From assembly GCF_027922185.1 (NCBI RefSeq), contig NZ_BSFE01000006.1, positions 140,323 through 204,322 on the forward strand: a stretch of 64,000 nt of DNA. The letters run 5' to 3'. Origin of the DNA: Maricaulis virginensis (GTDB lineage: Bacteria; Pseudomonadota; Alphaproteobacteria; Caulobacterales; Maricaulaceae). This document shows, in pieces, positions 54,141 through 63,179 of this stretch. Every line of letters begins with the position of its first letter. Position 1 is the first letter of the stretch. The notes under the pieces are model-generated. The model made no database searches and was not told the DNA's origin. It was given only the letters and a program-made list of their open reading frames with translations. Position numbers and translations under genes: made by a program.

Positions 54141-55226
54141 CTAGTCTTCCGGCGCGTCCAGTGCGGTGCGGGCTGTGCGGGTCATGTCGAGATTGATCTG
54201 CGGGTGGCAGAAGTTTGCGCCGCGATCGGGATGGCCGGTGGCGATCAGCCAGCCATATTCCAGCTTGGAGCGGCCGGTATTGTTGCGGCTCACCGTGACC
54301 AGGCCAGCGGCGCGGTCGACCAGCAGGTTCTGACCGCCCCAGCCCAGCGACCAGGCCAGCCCGTCATCGCTGTCGATCCACCAGGAATAGCCGAACGCAT
54401 CCACCGCCGCGGCGCCCTGCTCGCCGCGCATGTCCGCCAGCGGCTGCAGGCTTTCGCGCACCCAGGCCTGCGGCACCACCTGTTCGCCGGCCCACACGCC
54501 GTCCTGCAGGTAGAGCACGCCGAAACGGGCCAGGTCCCGCGCCGACAGGCGGATGATATATTGGGGATAATCGGATTCCGAATTGGCCTCGTAATAGACG
54601 TCCTGCGGCCGGAAATCCTGCATGCCCAGGGGCGCAGCGATCCAGCTGTCAAACGCCTCGCCAATGCCCAGTCCGGTCTCGCGTTCGAAGATCGCGCCCA
54701 GCGTGTTGAAATCCCAGTTATTGTAGAAATAGAAACTGCCGGGCGCATGGCTGCCGCGGCCCGGCCGGCCGTCGCGCTGGCCCTGCGTCTCGCCGCCGGC
54801 CTGCAGATAGATGCCGGATTGCGAGGTCAGGAGGTCCAGCACCGTCGCCGACAATTCCGTCGGGGTCAGCGGCGTGGCGCTCTCGTCGATCCCCAGATCG
54901 GCCAGGCTGGCCTGCGGGTCGATCAGGCCGCGCTCGATCGCGATACCGAAAAGCGCGCTGAGCAGGCTCTTGCGCACTGAATGCGTGTTGTAGCGCGTGG
55001 CATCCCGGCCCCAGACCCACAGCGGCGCCTCGCCGCGCGCCACCACGAGCGCCTCGCACGGATGCTCCGCCTCGGCCTGCCAGTCCTGCAGCGCGGCCCG
55101 CGCACCGGCGGCCCCCGGTCCGCCATCGAGATCCGCTGCCGGTGTCGATGGAGATGGCGGCGCACACGCCACCAGCTGCCCGGCCCCCAGACCCGCCACC
55201 AGCACAGGAAACAGTGAACGCAACAT
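54141..55226 (-). CDS. Serine hydrolase lipoprotein (class C beta-lactamase-like family)
   Basis: A 361-residue lipoprotein with lipobox LVACAPP (Cys20). The SxxK motif is HSVRKSLLS, and the YxN-like triad element lies in FYFYNNWDFN; the KTG element is near LLVDRAAG. It belongs to the beta-lactamase/PBP-fold esterase group, often acting on peptides, esters or cell-wall. The start at 55226 follows GGAGGG. It stands between two direct repeats, suggesting a mobile or recombined segment. Confidence 0.85.
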   Translation of the reverse strand: MLRSLFPVLVAGLGAGQLVACAPPSPSTPAADLDGGPGAAGARAALQDWQAEAEHPCEALVVARGEAPLWVWGRDATRYNTHSVRKSLLSALFGIAIERGLIDPQASLADLGIDESATPLTPTELSATVLDLLTSQSGIYLQAGGETQGQRDGRPGRGSHAPGSFYFYNNWDFNTLGAIFERETGLGIGEAFDSWIAAPLGMQDFRPQDVYYEANSESDYPQYIIRLSARDLARFGVLYLQDGVWAGEQVVPQAWVRESLQPLADMRGEQGAAAVDAFGYSWWIDSDDGLAWSLGWGGQNLLVDRAAGLVTVSRNNTGRSKLEYGWLIATGHPDRGANFCHPQINLDMTRTARTALDAPED

Positions 55227-55336
55227 CGCACCCTCCGGACAAAACGCCGTGAACGCTACACGCAGGAGGGCAGCAAAAGAAGAGATATATTGCCGGTTTA
55301 GCAGGTGGAACGCGCCAAAGCTCCGCTTCCCCCGAC

Positions 55337-55450
55337 CTTTTCCCCCGGACCCCGTTCCGGGGCCCGGCATACGAAGGCATTTGTGCTCAGTTTGTCAGCA
55401 GTCACAGGCCCCGGCACAAGGCCGGGGGAAGTGTGTTCGGGGTTAAGGAG
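55337..55450. repeat. Second repeat family, copy 2, right of the serine hydrolase gene
   Basis: A direct copy of 54029-54140 with a few base changes (CTTTTCCCCC at the start, AGGCCCCGGCACAAGGCCGG near the end). Homologous recombination between the copies would delete the gene between. Confidence 0.7.
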
Positions 55451-55722
55451 CTGTCCCTCCTCTGCGGTGTTTCAGCACGCGTGCGCAGGCCACTTGTCGC
55501 GGTGGAGCCTGCTTCAACACATCGCCGCTGGCGCGGCGCCCCTCCGTCTCGCCGCTCACGCGGCGATCCACCTCCCCATAAAATGGGGAGGAAAGGCGGG
55601 AGTGTGCTTGATGATGTTCCGCAGCACGAACGCTGGCGCCCTTGAGCCACCCCGGCTAGAGTGCCCGCAGGCACATCGGGGGATGGGTCGGTGCGGGTGT
55701 TTCCTTGACGGGGAGATGACCC
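55451..55722. repeat. Intergenic repeat-like segment with hairpins
   Basis: This stretch before the aspartyl protease gene has no gene. It contains the hairpin CTCCCCATAAAATGGGGAG (55572-55590) and inverted words around GCGGCG. It reads like degenerate repeats of the kind found between genes of this group. Confidence 0.4.
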
Positions 55723-56985
55723 TTGACCAGACCATGCCCGACGCCCTTCACCCGGCGATTTTCATTTGTCCGACTGGCCCTACCGGTGCTCACCGGTGTG
55801 CTGGCCGCGACCCTTCCATCCACTTCACCGGCCTTCGCCCGGCAGGACGATCTGCAGGCCCTGCTGTCGGCCCCTGTGGGGGTCGAGCGCACGGCGCCGG
55901 TTTCCAGCGTGCCTTTCCAGACGCGTGTGCGGAAATTCTATCTCGACGCTTCGGTGAACGGCGAGACTCATGAATTCATCTTCGATACCGGCTCGCCGAC
56001 CATCGTGTCGCGCCAGCTCGCCGATGCGCTGGGGCTGGAAATTGTCGGCCGGAATACCGGTCGCGATGCCAATGGCACGCCGGTCACCATGGATTTCGCG
56101 ATTATCGACCGGCTGACCCTGGGCGATGTCACCTTCACCCGCGTGCCGGTGCTGATCCATGATTTCTCCGGCCTGGCGACCGGGGCCTGCCTGATCGATG
56201 GCGGGGTGATCGGGTCGGAAATCCTGCCCGGCAGTGCCTGGCGGATCGATGCCGCGGCGGGCCGGCTGGAGATCGCGGAAAGCGCCGCCGCCCTGGCGCC
56301 GCTGGAGACGGTGCTGTCTGCCCCTCTTCATGATTTCGGCTATCCGCACGCGCCCGTGCTCGACTATGCGCTCGGCGAGATTGCCGACAAGGCGCTGTTC
56401 GATACCGGCAGCGAGGAAGAGGTCGTTCTGTTCCACCAGGTTGCGGACAGCCGTCCGGCGCGGGCGCATATCGTGCGCGGTTCGGTAGTCACCGGCCAGG
56501 GCAGCGAAGGCGAAAGCGCGGGCGGACGGTCTGAAAACCGCGAACTGGTACGCTTCTCGCTGGAGGACTTCCGGATCGGCGAGACCTCGCCCGGTCCTGT
56601 GCGCGCCACCACACGCACGGTCCCGCCCAGCCTGGTGGGTGCGGGGATGATGGATCGGTTCATCGTGACGCTGGACTATCCCGGCGCGGCCTTCACCCTG
56701 TCACCGCGCGACGCGCCGGCGCCGGAACGGGTCGAGCCTGGCTTTGCCCTGGCCTTTGCGGGTGAGGGAGTCGAAGTGGTGCAATTGTTCGAGGGCTCGC
56801 CGGCAGATGAGGCCGGGTTGCGCCTGGGCGACCGGGTGACTGCGATCGACGGGCGAGCGCTGGGCGGTCACGGCTGCGAGGACGTGCACTGGCTGATGGG
56901 CGAATACAGTGAGGCCGATGGCGGCGCGCTGACGGTGGAACGCGCGGGCGAAACGATGGTGATCGAGGTGCCGCCGGTGCGGTGA
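55723..56985 (+). CDS. Exported aspartyl protease-like protein with two lobes and a PDZ domain
   Basis: A 420-residue protein. A signal peptide is at about residues 15-39 (ending SPAFARQ). Two retropepsin-like lobes follow, each with a DTGS motif: IFDTGSPTIV (about residue 86) and LFDTGSEEEV (about residue 226). A PDZ domain ends the protein (VVQLFEGSPADEAGLRLGDRVTAIDG). A TTG start at 55723 is supported by GGAG seven bases upstream. The lobes suggest an internal dimer that could form one complete active site. The substrate is unknown. Confidence 0.82.
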   Translation: MTRPCPTPFTRRFSFVRLALPVLTGVLAATLPSTSPAFARQDDLQALLSAPVGVERTAPVSSVPFQTRVRKFYLDASVNGETHEFIFDTGSPTIVSRQLADALGLEIVGRNTGRDANGTPVTMDFAIIDRLTLGDVTFTRVPVLIHDFSGLATGACLIDGGVIGSEILPGSAWRIDAAAGRLEIAESAAALAPLETVLSAPLHDFGYPHAPVLDYALGEIADKALFDTGSEEEVVLFHQVADSRPARAHIVRGSVVTGQGSEGESAGGRSENRELVRFSLEDFRIGETSPGPVRATTRTVPPSLVGAGMMDRFIVTLDYPGAAFTLSPRDAPAPERVEPGFALAFAGEGVEVVQLFEGSPADEAGLRLGDRVTAIDGRALGGHGCEDVHWLMGEYSEADGGALTVERAGETMVIEVPPVR

Positions 56986-57003
56986 GGCGGGAGGGCGTTT
57001 TCT

Positions 57004-57022
57004 TCCCCCACATCGTGGGGGA
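57004..57022. terminator. Hairpin between convergent genes
   Basis: TCCCCCACATCGTGGGGGA is a near-perfect 8-bp stem between the aspartyl protease and the DUF6438 gene. No T run follows. Confidence 0.4.
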
Positions 57023-57050
57023 GAATCACAACACCCGCTTTTCCCGGACC

Positions 57051-57551
57051 CTACCGCTCCACGGCGATCAGCGTGTCGTAGTCATACTGCGCCCTCAACT
57101 CATCGCTGATCCGCTCCAGACGCTCGATGGCGGGGTGGCCCGAGCAGCCGCGATACCAGCTGACATCCTGACGGCCATTCACGCGGGCGATGGACAGCTC
57201 ATAGCCCGGCGCATCGGTGTGCCAGAGCGGGCAGGTGTCGCCGTCCTGCGTGTCGATCGAGACCGGCAGGCTGGCCGCATCCTCGCGCTCGAGCACGGCG
57301 GTCATGCGGGCAAAACTGCCGGCTTCCAGTGCGCCCGTGGTGCGGCCCTGCGTCTGCGTATGGCTGCGCGCCTCGAGCACATAGCGGTCATCCGGCGTGA
57401 CGGTGATCGTGTAGGCGGGGCAGAAGCCGAAACAGGGTGTCTCGGTGACGCTGATCGCACGATAGGTGTCCGGTGCGGCCGGACCGGACGTCGCGGCACA
57501 AGCCGACAGGCCGGCAGCCAGGAGAAGGGCGGAGAGACTGTGACGGATCAT
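57051..57551 (-). CDS. DUF6438-type lipoprotein
   Basis: A 166-residue lipoprotein with lipobox LSACAA (Cys18). Four further Cys occur in TETPCFGFCPAYTITV, DTCPLWH and YRGCSGH; the CxxxC word is the DUF6438 mark. The protein is likely periplasmic or outer-membrane bound. No function is known. It is leftward, between the aspartyl protease and the CHAD gene. Confidence 0.75.
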   Translation of the reverse strand: MIRHSLSALLLAAGLSACAATSGPAAPDTYRAISVTETPCFGFCPAYTITVTPDDRYVLEARSHTQTQGRTTGALEAGSFARMTAVLEREDAASLPVSIDTQDGDTCPLWHTDAPGYELSIARVNGRQDVSWYRGCSGHPAIERLERISDELRAQYDYDTLIAVER

Positions 57552-57652
57552 GGCGGCCTCGCACGGGACGGGTCTGGGCGTGGAAAGACCTCATCAGGAC
57601 GGGCAATCCGGGCCATTTCAAGGCCCCTTCCGGTCCCCGTTCAGGGTCAGCG

Positions 57653-58510
57653 CTATCCCGCGTCCTGAAAGCCGGATTTCAGCGCCTTCTTCACCTTTTT
57701 CGGCCTGTCGCCGAACACGGCCTCGGCCCGCTCCAGCGCCTGGGCGGCCAGCGCCTCGCAGCGCGCCTCGACCCGCTCGATCGCGGCATCGGCGTCGGCC
57801 AGATCGTCCAGCCGGCGGGCGAGACGGGAGAGGTCGTGGTGCAGGCCGAGCAGATCGACCAACGCGTCGGTCTGCGACTTGCGGCGCGCCACCTCGTCCG
57901 GCCAGGCCCGCTTCAGCGCAATCGCCTGGTAGCGCCAGTCCTGGGCTCGCTTGCGCAATTCGTGCAGGCGTTCGCCGTCCGGCACGGACTGCGCCTTGCC
58001 CAGCCGCTTTGCGGCGCGGCGATAGGTGCGCGCCATGCCGCGGGCGACCACATCCGGCGCATCGTCGGGCGTGGGCAGGCCGGCCAGCGCCCGGTCCATC
58101 TCGTCCAGCGCGCGGGCGGCCTGCCGGGCCGCTGTCTCGCGATCGACCCGTTCACGGTCGGCGCGCGCCTGCGCCGCCAGTTCCGACAGGGCCGGCCGCG
58201 CCACATCGTCGTCGCAGTCACGGACCATCGCACGGGCCAGCTGCTCCAGGCTGTCGGCATCGCGGGCCTCGGCCAGCACGTGTCCGGCGCGCCGGGCGGC
58301 GGCATTGACCAGGCTGGCCACCTCGCGATCGCTCTCGCGCAGCAGACGCGCAATCGACCGGGCGCGCTTGATGCTCTTGCGCGCCTCGTGCACGGCCAGC
58401 AGGGGATCCTCGCCCATGCCGTCAAGGGCGCGGCGGGCATTGGCGATCTCCAGGCGGACGAGACGCGTCACGCCGGTCAGATCGTCTTCATTGCGCAGTT
58501 TCTCGGTCAT
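57653..58510 (-). CDS. CHAD domain protein
   Basis: A 285-residue all-helical protein. The CHAD signature is the basic histidine helix VHEARKSIKRAR (about residue 41) with a second LHELRKRAQDWRYQ (about residue 182) and LGLHHDLSRLA. CHAD domains bind polyphosphate. No CYTH domain or polyphosphate kinase is nearby. It is alone, facing left. Confidence 0.9.
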   Translation of the reverse strand: MTEKLRNEDDLTGVTRLVRLEIANARRALDGMGEDPLLAVHEARKSIKRARSIARLLRESDREVASLVNAAARRAGHVLAEARDADSLEQLARAMVRDCDDDVARPALSELAAQARADRERVDRETAARQAARALDEMDRALAGLPTPDDAPDVVARGMARTYRRAAKRLGKAQSVPDGERLHELRKRAQDWRYQAIALKRAWPDEVARRKSQTDALVDLLGLHHDLSRLARRLDDLADADAAIERVEARCEALAAQALERAEAVFGDRPKKVKKALKSGFQDAG

Positions 58511-58594
58511 GGGCGCGGCTTTATACGCAGTCGATGGCGAAGTCGTGACACCAACGGGCGCGAGTGCCTGCGCGTTCCCCGGACCGCCGCTTTT

Positions 58595-59488
58595 CTAGGC
58601 CGGCACAGCCAGCATCCGCCCCAGCGCGCGGGCCAGGGTCTCGCCCATTTGCGGGCCCTGTTCGGGATAGAGATAGGGTTCGATCAGCTCGATCTCGATC
58701 AGCGCCAGCTGGCCGTCGAGCCCGCGCAGCATGTCGACCCGCGCATACAGCGGCTCGCCATCGATACAGTCGAGTACCGAACGGGCGAGCGCCAGCTCGT
58801 CTTCGCCGGGCACATGGATTTCCTCGTGTCCGCCATATTCCGACTGCACGCGGTAATCGCCGCTGGCCGGGATTTTCCGGGCACAGTGCGAGAACTCGCC
58901 GCCGAAGAAGAGGAAGGCATATTCGCCCTCTTCCGCCACGGCCGGCAGGAAGGGCTGGATCATGCAGTCTGCCGGCGGCAGGGCCTCGGCTGCGGGAACG
59001 GGCTCGCCCTTGCGGATCCGGGCCTGGCGCCAGGCCCCGGCCCCCAGGACCGGTTTCACCACGATATCGTCGCAGTCCAGCGTCTCGAAGGCCGCTGCGA
59101 TCGTGTCCGCCGTGGCGCGCCCGGCCCAGACGGTCGGGATCATCGGCGCGCCGCGTCCGGCGAGGTCTTTGAGATAGGTCTTGCGGCTGTTCCAGCGCAC
59201 CATGGGCAGCGGGTTGAACAGGCGCGTCGCCGCCGCGATCGCCTCCAGCTTCGCCATGAAGGCGTCGGGCTTTTCCATATAATCCCAGCAGGTGCCGATC
59301 ATGGCGCCGTCGAAGGCAGCCGGGTCGAAGTCCGGATCGTCCCAGATCACCGGGACAAGGTCGAAGCCGGCGGCCGCACAGGCCGGCTGCAGCGCCGCGA
59401 TCTCGAGCTCGTACTCGAAACAGTCGGCGCGGGCGGCGGGATTGTCGCGGAACATGCAGGCCGCGGTGAGGAAGGCGATACGGGTCAT
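58595..59488 (-). CDS. ATP-grasp domain protein (RimK-like)
   Basis: A 297-residue ATP-grasp enzyme of the RimK/glutathione-synthetase-like group. It shows NSRKTYLKDLAGRGAP, the nucleotide-binding DDIVVKPVLGAGAW and the metal site in YARVDMLRGLDGQLALIEIELIEPYLYP (residues about 255-282). It likely forms an acid-amine bond. Its substrate is not known. It is leftward, 84 bp from the CHAD gene. Confidence 0.85.
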   Translation of the reverse strand: MTRIAFLTAACMFRDNPAARADCFEYELEIAALQPACAAAGFDLVPVIWDDPDFDPAAFDGAMIGTCWDYMEKPDAFMAKLEAIAAATRLFNPLPMVRWNSRKTYLKDLAGRGAPMIPTVWAGRATADTIAAAFETLDCDDIVVKPVLGAGAWRQARIRKGEPVPAAEALPPADCMIQPFLPAVAEEGEYAFLFFGGEFSHCARKIPASGDYRVQSEYGGHEEIHVPGEDELALARSVLDCIDGEPLYARVDMLRGLDGQLALIEIELIEPYLYPEQGPQMGETLARALGRMLAVPA

Positions 59489-59599
59489 GGCGCGGGCTTT
59501 AGCAGAGCGGCGTCCGGCCGCAAGCCTTGTTCTCGCGCGGCGCTGCGGTTAGGTGTCACGGCTCAACCCGCTGTCTTTCAGCCACTGAACGGATTTTCC

Positions 59600-60607
59600 A
59601 TGTCCCAAGCCCGTTTCGACGTGCTCGCCGTCGGCAATGCCATTGTCGACGTTCTCTCGCCGGCCAGCGACGAATTTCTCGCCGCCGAGGGCATCGCCAA
59701 GAATGCCATGACACTGATCGACGAGGACCGGGCGCGTTCGCTCTATGCGCGCATGCAGCCGGGCAAGGAAGCCTCGGGCGGATCCGCCGCCAACACCGTC
59801 GCCGGTGTCGCCTCGCTGGGCGGCAAGGCGGCCTATATCGGCAAGGTGGCCAATGACCAGCTGGGCGAGATCTTCACCCATGATATCCGCACGATCGGCG
59901 TGCATTTCGACACGCCGGCCCTGCAGGAAGGTCCGGCGTCTGGCCGCTGCCTGATCAATGTGACGCCGGATGCGGCGCGCTCGATGTGCACCTTCCTGGG
60001 CGCCGCCGCCCTGGTGACCGAGGACGATGTCGAGGCCGGTGCCGAGGCGCTCGGGGCTGCCGAGATCATCTATCTGGAGGGCTATCTCTTCGACCGCGAA
60101 GAAGCCAAGCGCGCCTATGTCGCCGCCGCCGAAATGGCTGCCGCTGCCAATCGCCGCACCGCGCTGACCCTGTCCGACGTGTTCTGCGTCGACCGGCACC
60201 GCGCCTCCTTCCGCCATCTCGTGGCCAATCACATCGACATCCTGCTGGCCAATGAGGCCGAGCTGCTGGCGCTGTACGAGACCGGGGATTTCGACACCGC
60301 CCTCAAGGCCGTGCGCCAGGATGTGGCGATCGCCGCGGTGACGCGGTCGGAAAAGGGTGCCGTGATCGTCGCCGGCGAGGAGACCGTGACCGTGGCGGCC
60401 GAACCGGTTTCGCAACTGGTCGACACCACCGGCGCGGGCGATCTCTTCGCGGCAGGCTTCCTTCTGGGCATCGCCCAGGACCGGCCGCTGGCCGAAGCGG
60501 GGAAAATGGGGGCGATTTGCGCCGCCGAGATCATCTCGCACTACGGCGCACGTCCCGACTGCAGTCTGAAAGACCTCGCCGAAGAGGCCGGAATCGCCTT
60601 CGAGTAA
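59600..60607 (+). CDS. PfkB-family kinase, adenosine kinase-like
   Basis: A 335-residue ribokinase-like kinase. The N-terminal VGNAIVDVLSPA, the substrate region SGGSAANTVAGVASLGGKA, and the C-terminal anion hole DTTGAGDLFAAGFL are all present. It resembles adenosine kinases of alphaproteobacteria. The ATG at 59600 is chosen because the long open frame upstream lies opposite the CHAD and ATP-grasp genes. No strong ribosome-binding site is visible. Confidence 0.85.
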   Translation: MSQARFDVLAVGNAIVDVLSPASDEFLAAEGIAKNAMTLIDEDRARSLYARMQPGKEASGGSAANTVAGVASLGGKAAYIGKVANDQLGEIFTHDIRTIGVHFDTPALQEGPASGRCLINVTPDAARSMCTFLGAAALVTEDDVEAGAEALGAAEIIYLEGYLFDREEAKRAYVAAAEMAAAANRRTALTLSDVFCVDRHRASFRHLVANHIDILLANEAELLALYETGDFDTALKAVRQDVAIAAVTRSEKGAVIVAGEETVTVAAEPVSQLVDTTGAGDLFAAGFLLGIAQDRPLAEAGKMGAICAAEIISHYGARPDCSLKDLAEEAGIAFE

Positions 60608-60777
60608 AGGCGTTTCCGGTATTCGACTAAAAACTTAACGAAAAAACTCCGGCATTTTAACCACAATTCAAGTGCTTGGTGTCACCGTGACCCTTGAGAA
60701 CGGGCGAGAAGGTCTTCTTGCCTGCGTATTTGGTGGCGAAAACGCGCTCCGGAACGGGAGTGCGCTCAGGGGTAGAC

Positions 60778-62871
60778 ATGGCACCCATCCGCAAAGCGGT
60801 GTCGCGAGTAATGCGTTCGCTGGTGATGAAGTTCACGCTCCTCACCGGCGCTCTTATCTTCGCGACCACACTCATGCTGATGACGCTGGAGAGCATTTCC
60901 GCGCAACGGGAAACGCGTAACCTGCTGATCGACCGGTCCGTGGCCTCGCTGCAGACCACGGCGAGCCGGCTGGCCAACGCGGTGTCCGAGAACAATAACG
61001 GTTTCGTCGACCTGTATGTCGAGGAACTGATCGCCTCGCTGGGCGCGTCGGAAATGTACGTCCTCAACAATCGCCGGGAAGTGCTCGGCGAAGCCTATGA
61101 CGATGACCGCGAACAGGGCCGCCTGCGCGCCGCCGACATGGCCGTCATGGCCCTGGGCGCCGGCGATCTGCGCTATTCCGTGCATGACGGTTTCCTGGAA
61201 ATGGCCGCGCCTGTCTATACGGCCGAACGCCGCCTGGTCGGTGTCGTCTATGCCAAGCGCGAACTGGTCGAACTCGTTGCCTCGCGCAATGCCGCGATCC
61301 AGCGCCAGACGCTGATCGCCCTGTTCGCCCTGGGGATTTTCCTGCCGCTGGCCGCGCTCATCGTCGGCCGCGCCCTCAAGCCGGTGCAGACGCTGACCGA
61401 TGCGGCGCGCCTCGCCTCGTCGAAAAATCTCGACATGCGCATCAATGTGAAGACCGGCGACGAGCTGGAAGTGCTCGCCAATGCCTTCAACCGCATGTTT
61501 GCGCGCCTGGACGGCAATCTGAAACGCATCCACCGCCTGGCCTATGTCGACCTGGTAACCGAGCTGCCCAACCGCGAGCGCTTCCGCAAGGAAACCGAGC
61601 GCGTGGCCCGCAAGGCGCTGGAAGAGGGCACGTCCGGTGCCGTGCTCTTCCTCGATCTCGACCGCTTCAAGCGCGTCAACGATTCGCTGGGTATCGGCGA
61701 GGGCGACCGCCTGCTGGAAATGGTCGGCCGCCGTCTGTCCGAGGTGGCCCGCGGCTGTGACATGGCCTCCGCCAGCGGCGAGGAACCCTCCATGGTCGCC
61801 CGTCTCGGCGGGGACGAGTTCACCGTGCTGCTGCCACAGATCGCCGACAGCGCCGACGCGGCCCGTATTGCCAACAAGCTGGTCGATGCGATCCGCATGC
61901 CCTTCGAGATCTCCGGCCACCACGTCTTCCTGGGTGTGTCGATCGGTGTCGCCGTCTTCCCGCAGGACGGGGCCGACCCGGAAACCCTGATGCGCCATGC
62001 CGACCTCGCGATGGCCCATGCCAAACGCGCCGGCGGTTCGGCCGCGCAATTCTTCGAGCCGACCATGAACCAGTCCGCCTTCGAGCGCCTGGTGCTGGAG
62101 AACGAGCTGCGCGACGCCGTGCAGCAGGACCAGCTGGTCGTCTACTACCAGCCGAAAGTCCTGATGAAGGACGGCACGTGTGCCGGGGCCGAGGCGCTGG
62201 TGCGCTGGCAGCATCCGACGGCGGGCCTCCTGTCGCCGGGCGCCTTCATCGAGGCGGCCGAGGAATGCGGCCTGATCGGCGAGATCGGCGACTGGGTGCT
62301 GCGCGCCGCCTGCCGCGAAGCCGCCTCCTGGCGGGCCCGCGGTCTGGAAATTCCGGTCGCGGTCAATGTCTCGGCCATGCAGTTCGAACGCGAGGGCTTC
62401 TCGGACTCCGTGCTCGACGCGCTGCACGCCGCCAATCTGCCGCCGCACCTGCTGGAGCTGGAGCTCACCGAGTCGATCGCGATGGAAAACCCGGAACGGG
62501 TGATCGAACAGGTGCAGCCGCTGCGCGATCGCGGTGTCAGCTTCGCCATCGACGATTTCGGTACGGGCCACTCCTCCCTGTCCTACCTGACGCGCATGCC
62601 GTTCGACGTGTTCAAGATCGACCAGTCCTTCGTGCGCGACATGGCGACCGACCCGCACGCCCGCATCGTCGTCGAGACGATCCTGGCCATGGCCAAGTCG
62701 CTGAAACTGGAAACCGTCGCGGAAGGCGTGGAGACCGCCGAGCAGATGAACATGCTGCGTGCCCAGGGGGCCACCCTGGCCCAGGGCTTCCTGTTCGGCC
62801 GCCCGATGCCGGGTGCCGATCTGGTGGAATTCGCCACCGATTCCAGCGCCGACCGCGCCGTCAACGAATAG
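60778..62871 (+). CDS. HAMP-GGDEF-EAL cyclic-di-GMP protein
   Basis: A 697-residue membrane protein. A first TM (FTLLTGALIFATTLMLM) and a second (TLIALFALGIFLPLAALIVG) enclose a periplasmic sensor. HAMP follows, then GGDEF with ARLGGDEFTVLL and an EAL domain with GAEALVRWQHP, ELTESIA, FAIDDFGTGHSSLSYL and TVAEGVET. Both catalytic signatures are intact; the inhibitory RxxD before GGDEF is absent. The ATG at 60778 follows AGGGG. An in-frame TTG at 60694 is an alternative. The protein may make and break c-di-GMP. Confidence 0.92.
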   Translation: MAPIRKAVSRVMRSLVMKFTLLTGALIFATTLMLMTLESISAQRETRNLLIDRSVASLQTTASRLANAVSENNNGFVDLYVEELIASLGASEMYVLNNRREVLGEAYDDDREQGRLRAADMAVMALGAGDLRYSVHDGFLEMAAPVYTAERRLVGVVYAKRELVELVASRNAAIQRQTLIALFALGIFLPLAALIVGRALKPVQTLTDAARLASSKNLDMRINVKTGDELEVLANAFNRMFARLDGNLKRIHRLAYVDLVTELPNRERFRKETERVARKALEEGTSGAVLFLDLDRFKRVNDSLGIGEGDRLLEMVGRRLSEVARGCDMASASGEEPSMVARLGGDEFTVLLPQIADSADAARIANKLVDAIRMPFEISGHHVFLGVSIGVAVFPQDGADPETLMRHADLAMAHAKRAGGSAAQFFEPTMNQSAFERLVLENELRDAVQQDQLVVYYQPKVLMKDGTCAGAEALVRWQHPTAGLLSPGAFIEAAEECGLIGEIGDWVLRAACREAASWRARGLEIPVAVNVSAMQFEREGFSDSVLDALHAANLPPHLLELELTESIAMENPERVIEQVQPLRDRGVSFAIDDFGTGHSSLSYLTRMPFDVFKIDQSFVRDMATDPHARIVVETILAMAKSLKLETVAEGVETAEQMNMLRAQGATLAQGFLFGRPMPGADLVEFATDSSADRAVNE

Positions 62872-62915
62872 CCGCGCCCGGCGCCCAGGGCACGCTCGAT
62901 ACGGCAAAGCCTGCT

Positions 62916-63089
62916 TGTCATCCCGGACGGATGCCCGGCCTTGTGCCGGGCGCAGGTCCGGGACCCATGGGCACGGTGCGTCTCCAGACAATTATCGGTC
63001 CCGGCAACGCGCCTGCTTCCGGCCAGCCGCGGCGTTTATAGGTGCCGGCCCTGCGTCCCGCCTGCGCGGGGCATTCGGCCGGGATGACA
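62916..63089. repeat. REP-like intergenic repeat, copy 3
   Basis: Starts TGTCATCCCGG, ends CCGGGATGACA, and includes GGGACCCATGGGC. It fills most of the 308-bp gap between the GGDEF/EAL gene and hslV. No gene is in that gap. Confidence 0.7.
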
Positions 63090-63179
63090 ATTGCGGTTGG
63101 TTTCAGCAGACCCCGGGGGTTGATCCTGCCCGTCGCGTCGGCCACATCCTGTTCTCATCCTGATTGCGGAGAGACCGTC

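Noticed and set aside
57473..59599. Long plus-strand extension upstream of the PfkB kinase
   Set aside because: It lies opposite the CHAD and ATP-grasp genes and has no homology. The kinase begins at 59600.
60766..62991. Long minus-strand frame opposite the GGDEF/EAL gene
   Set aside because: Antisense shadow of a gene with clear catalytic motifs.
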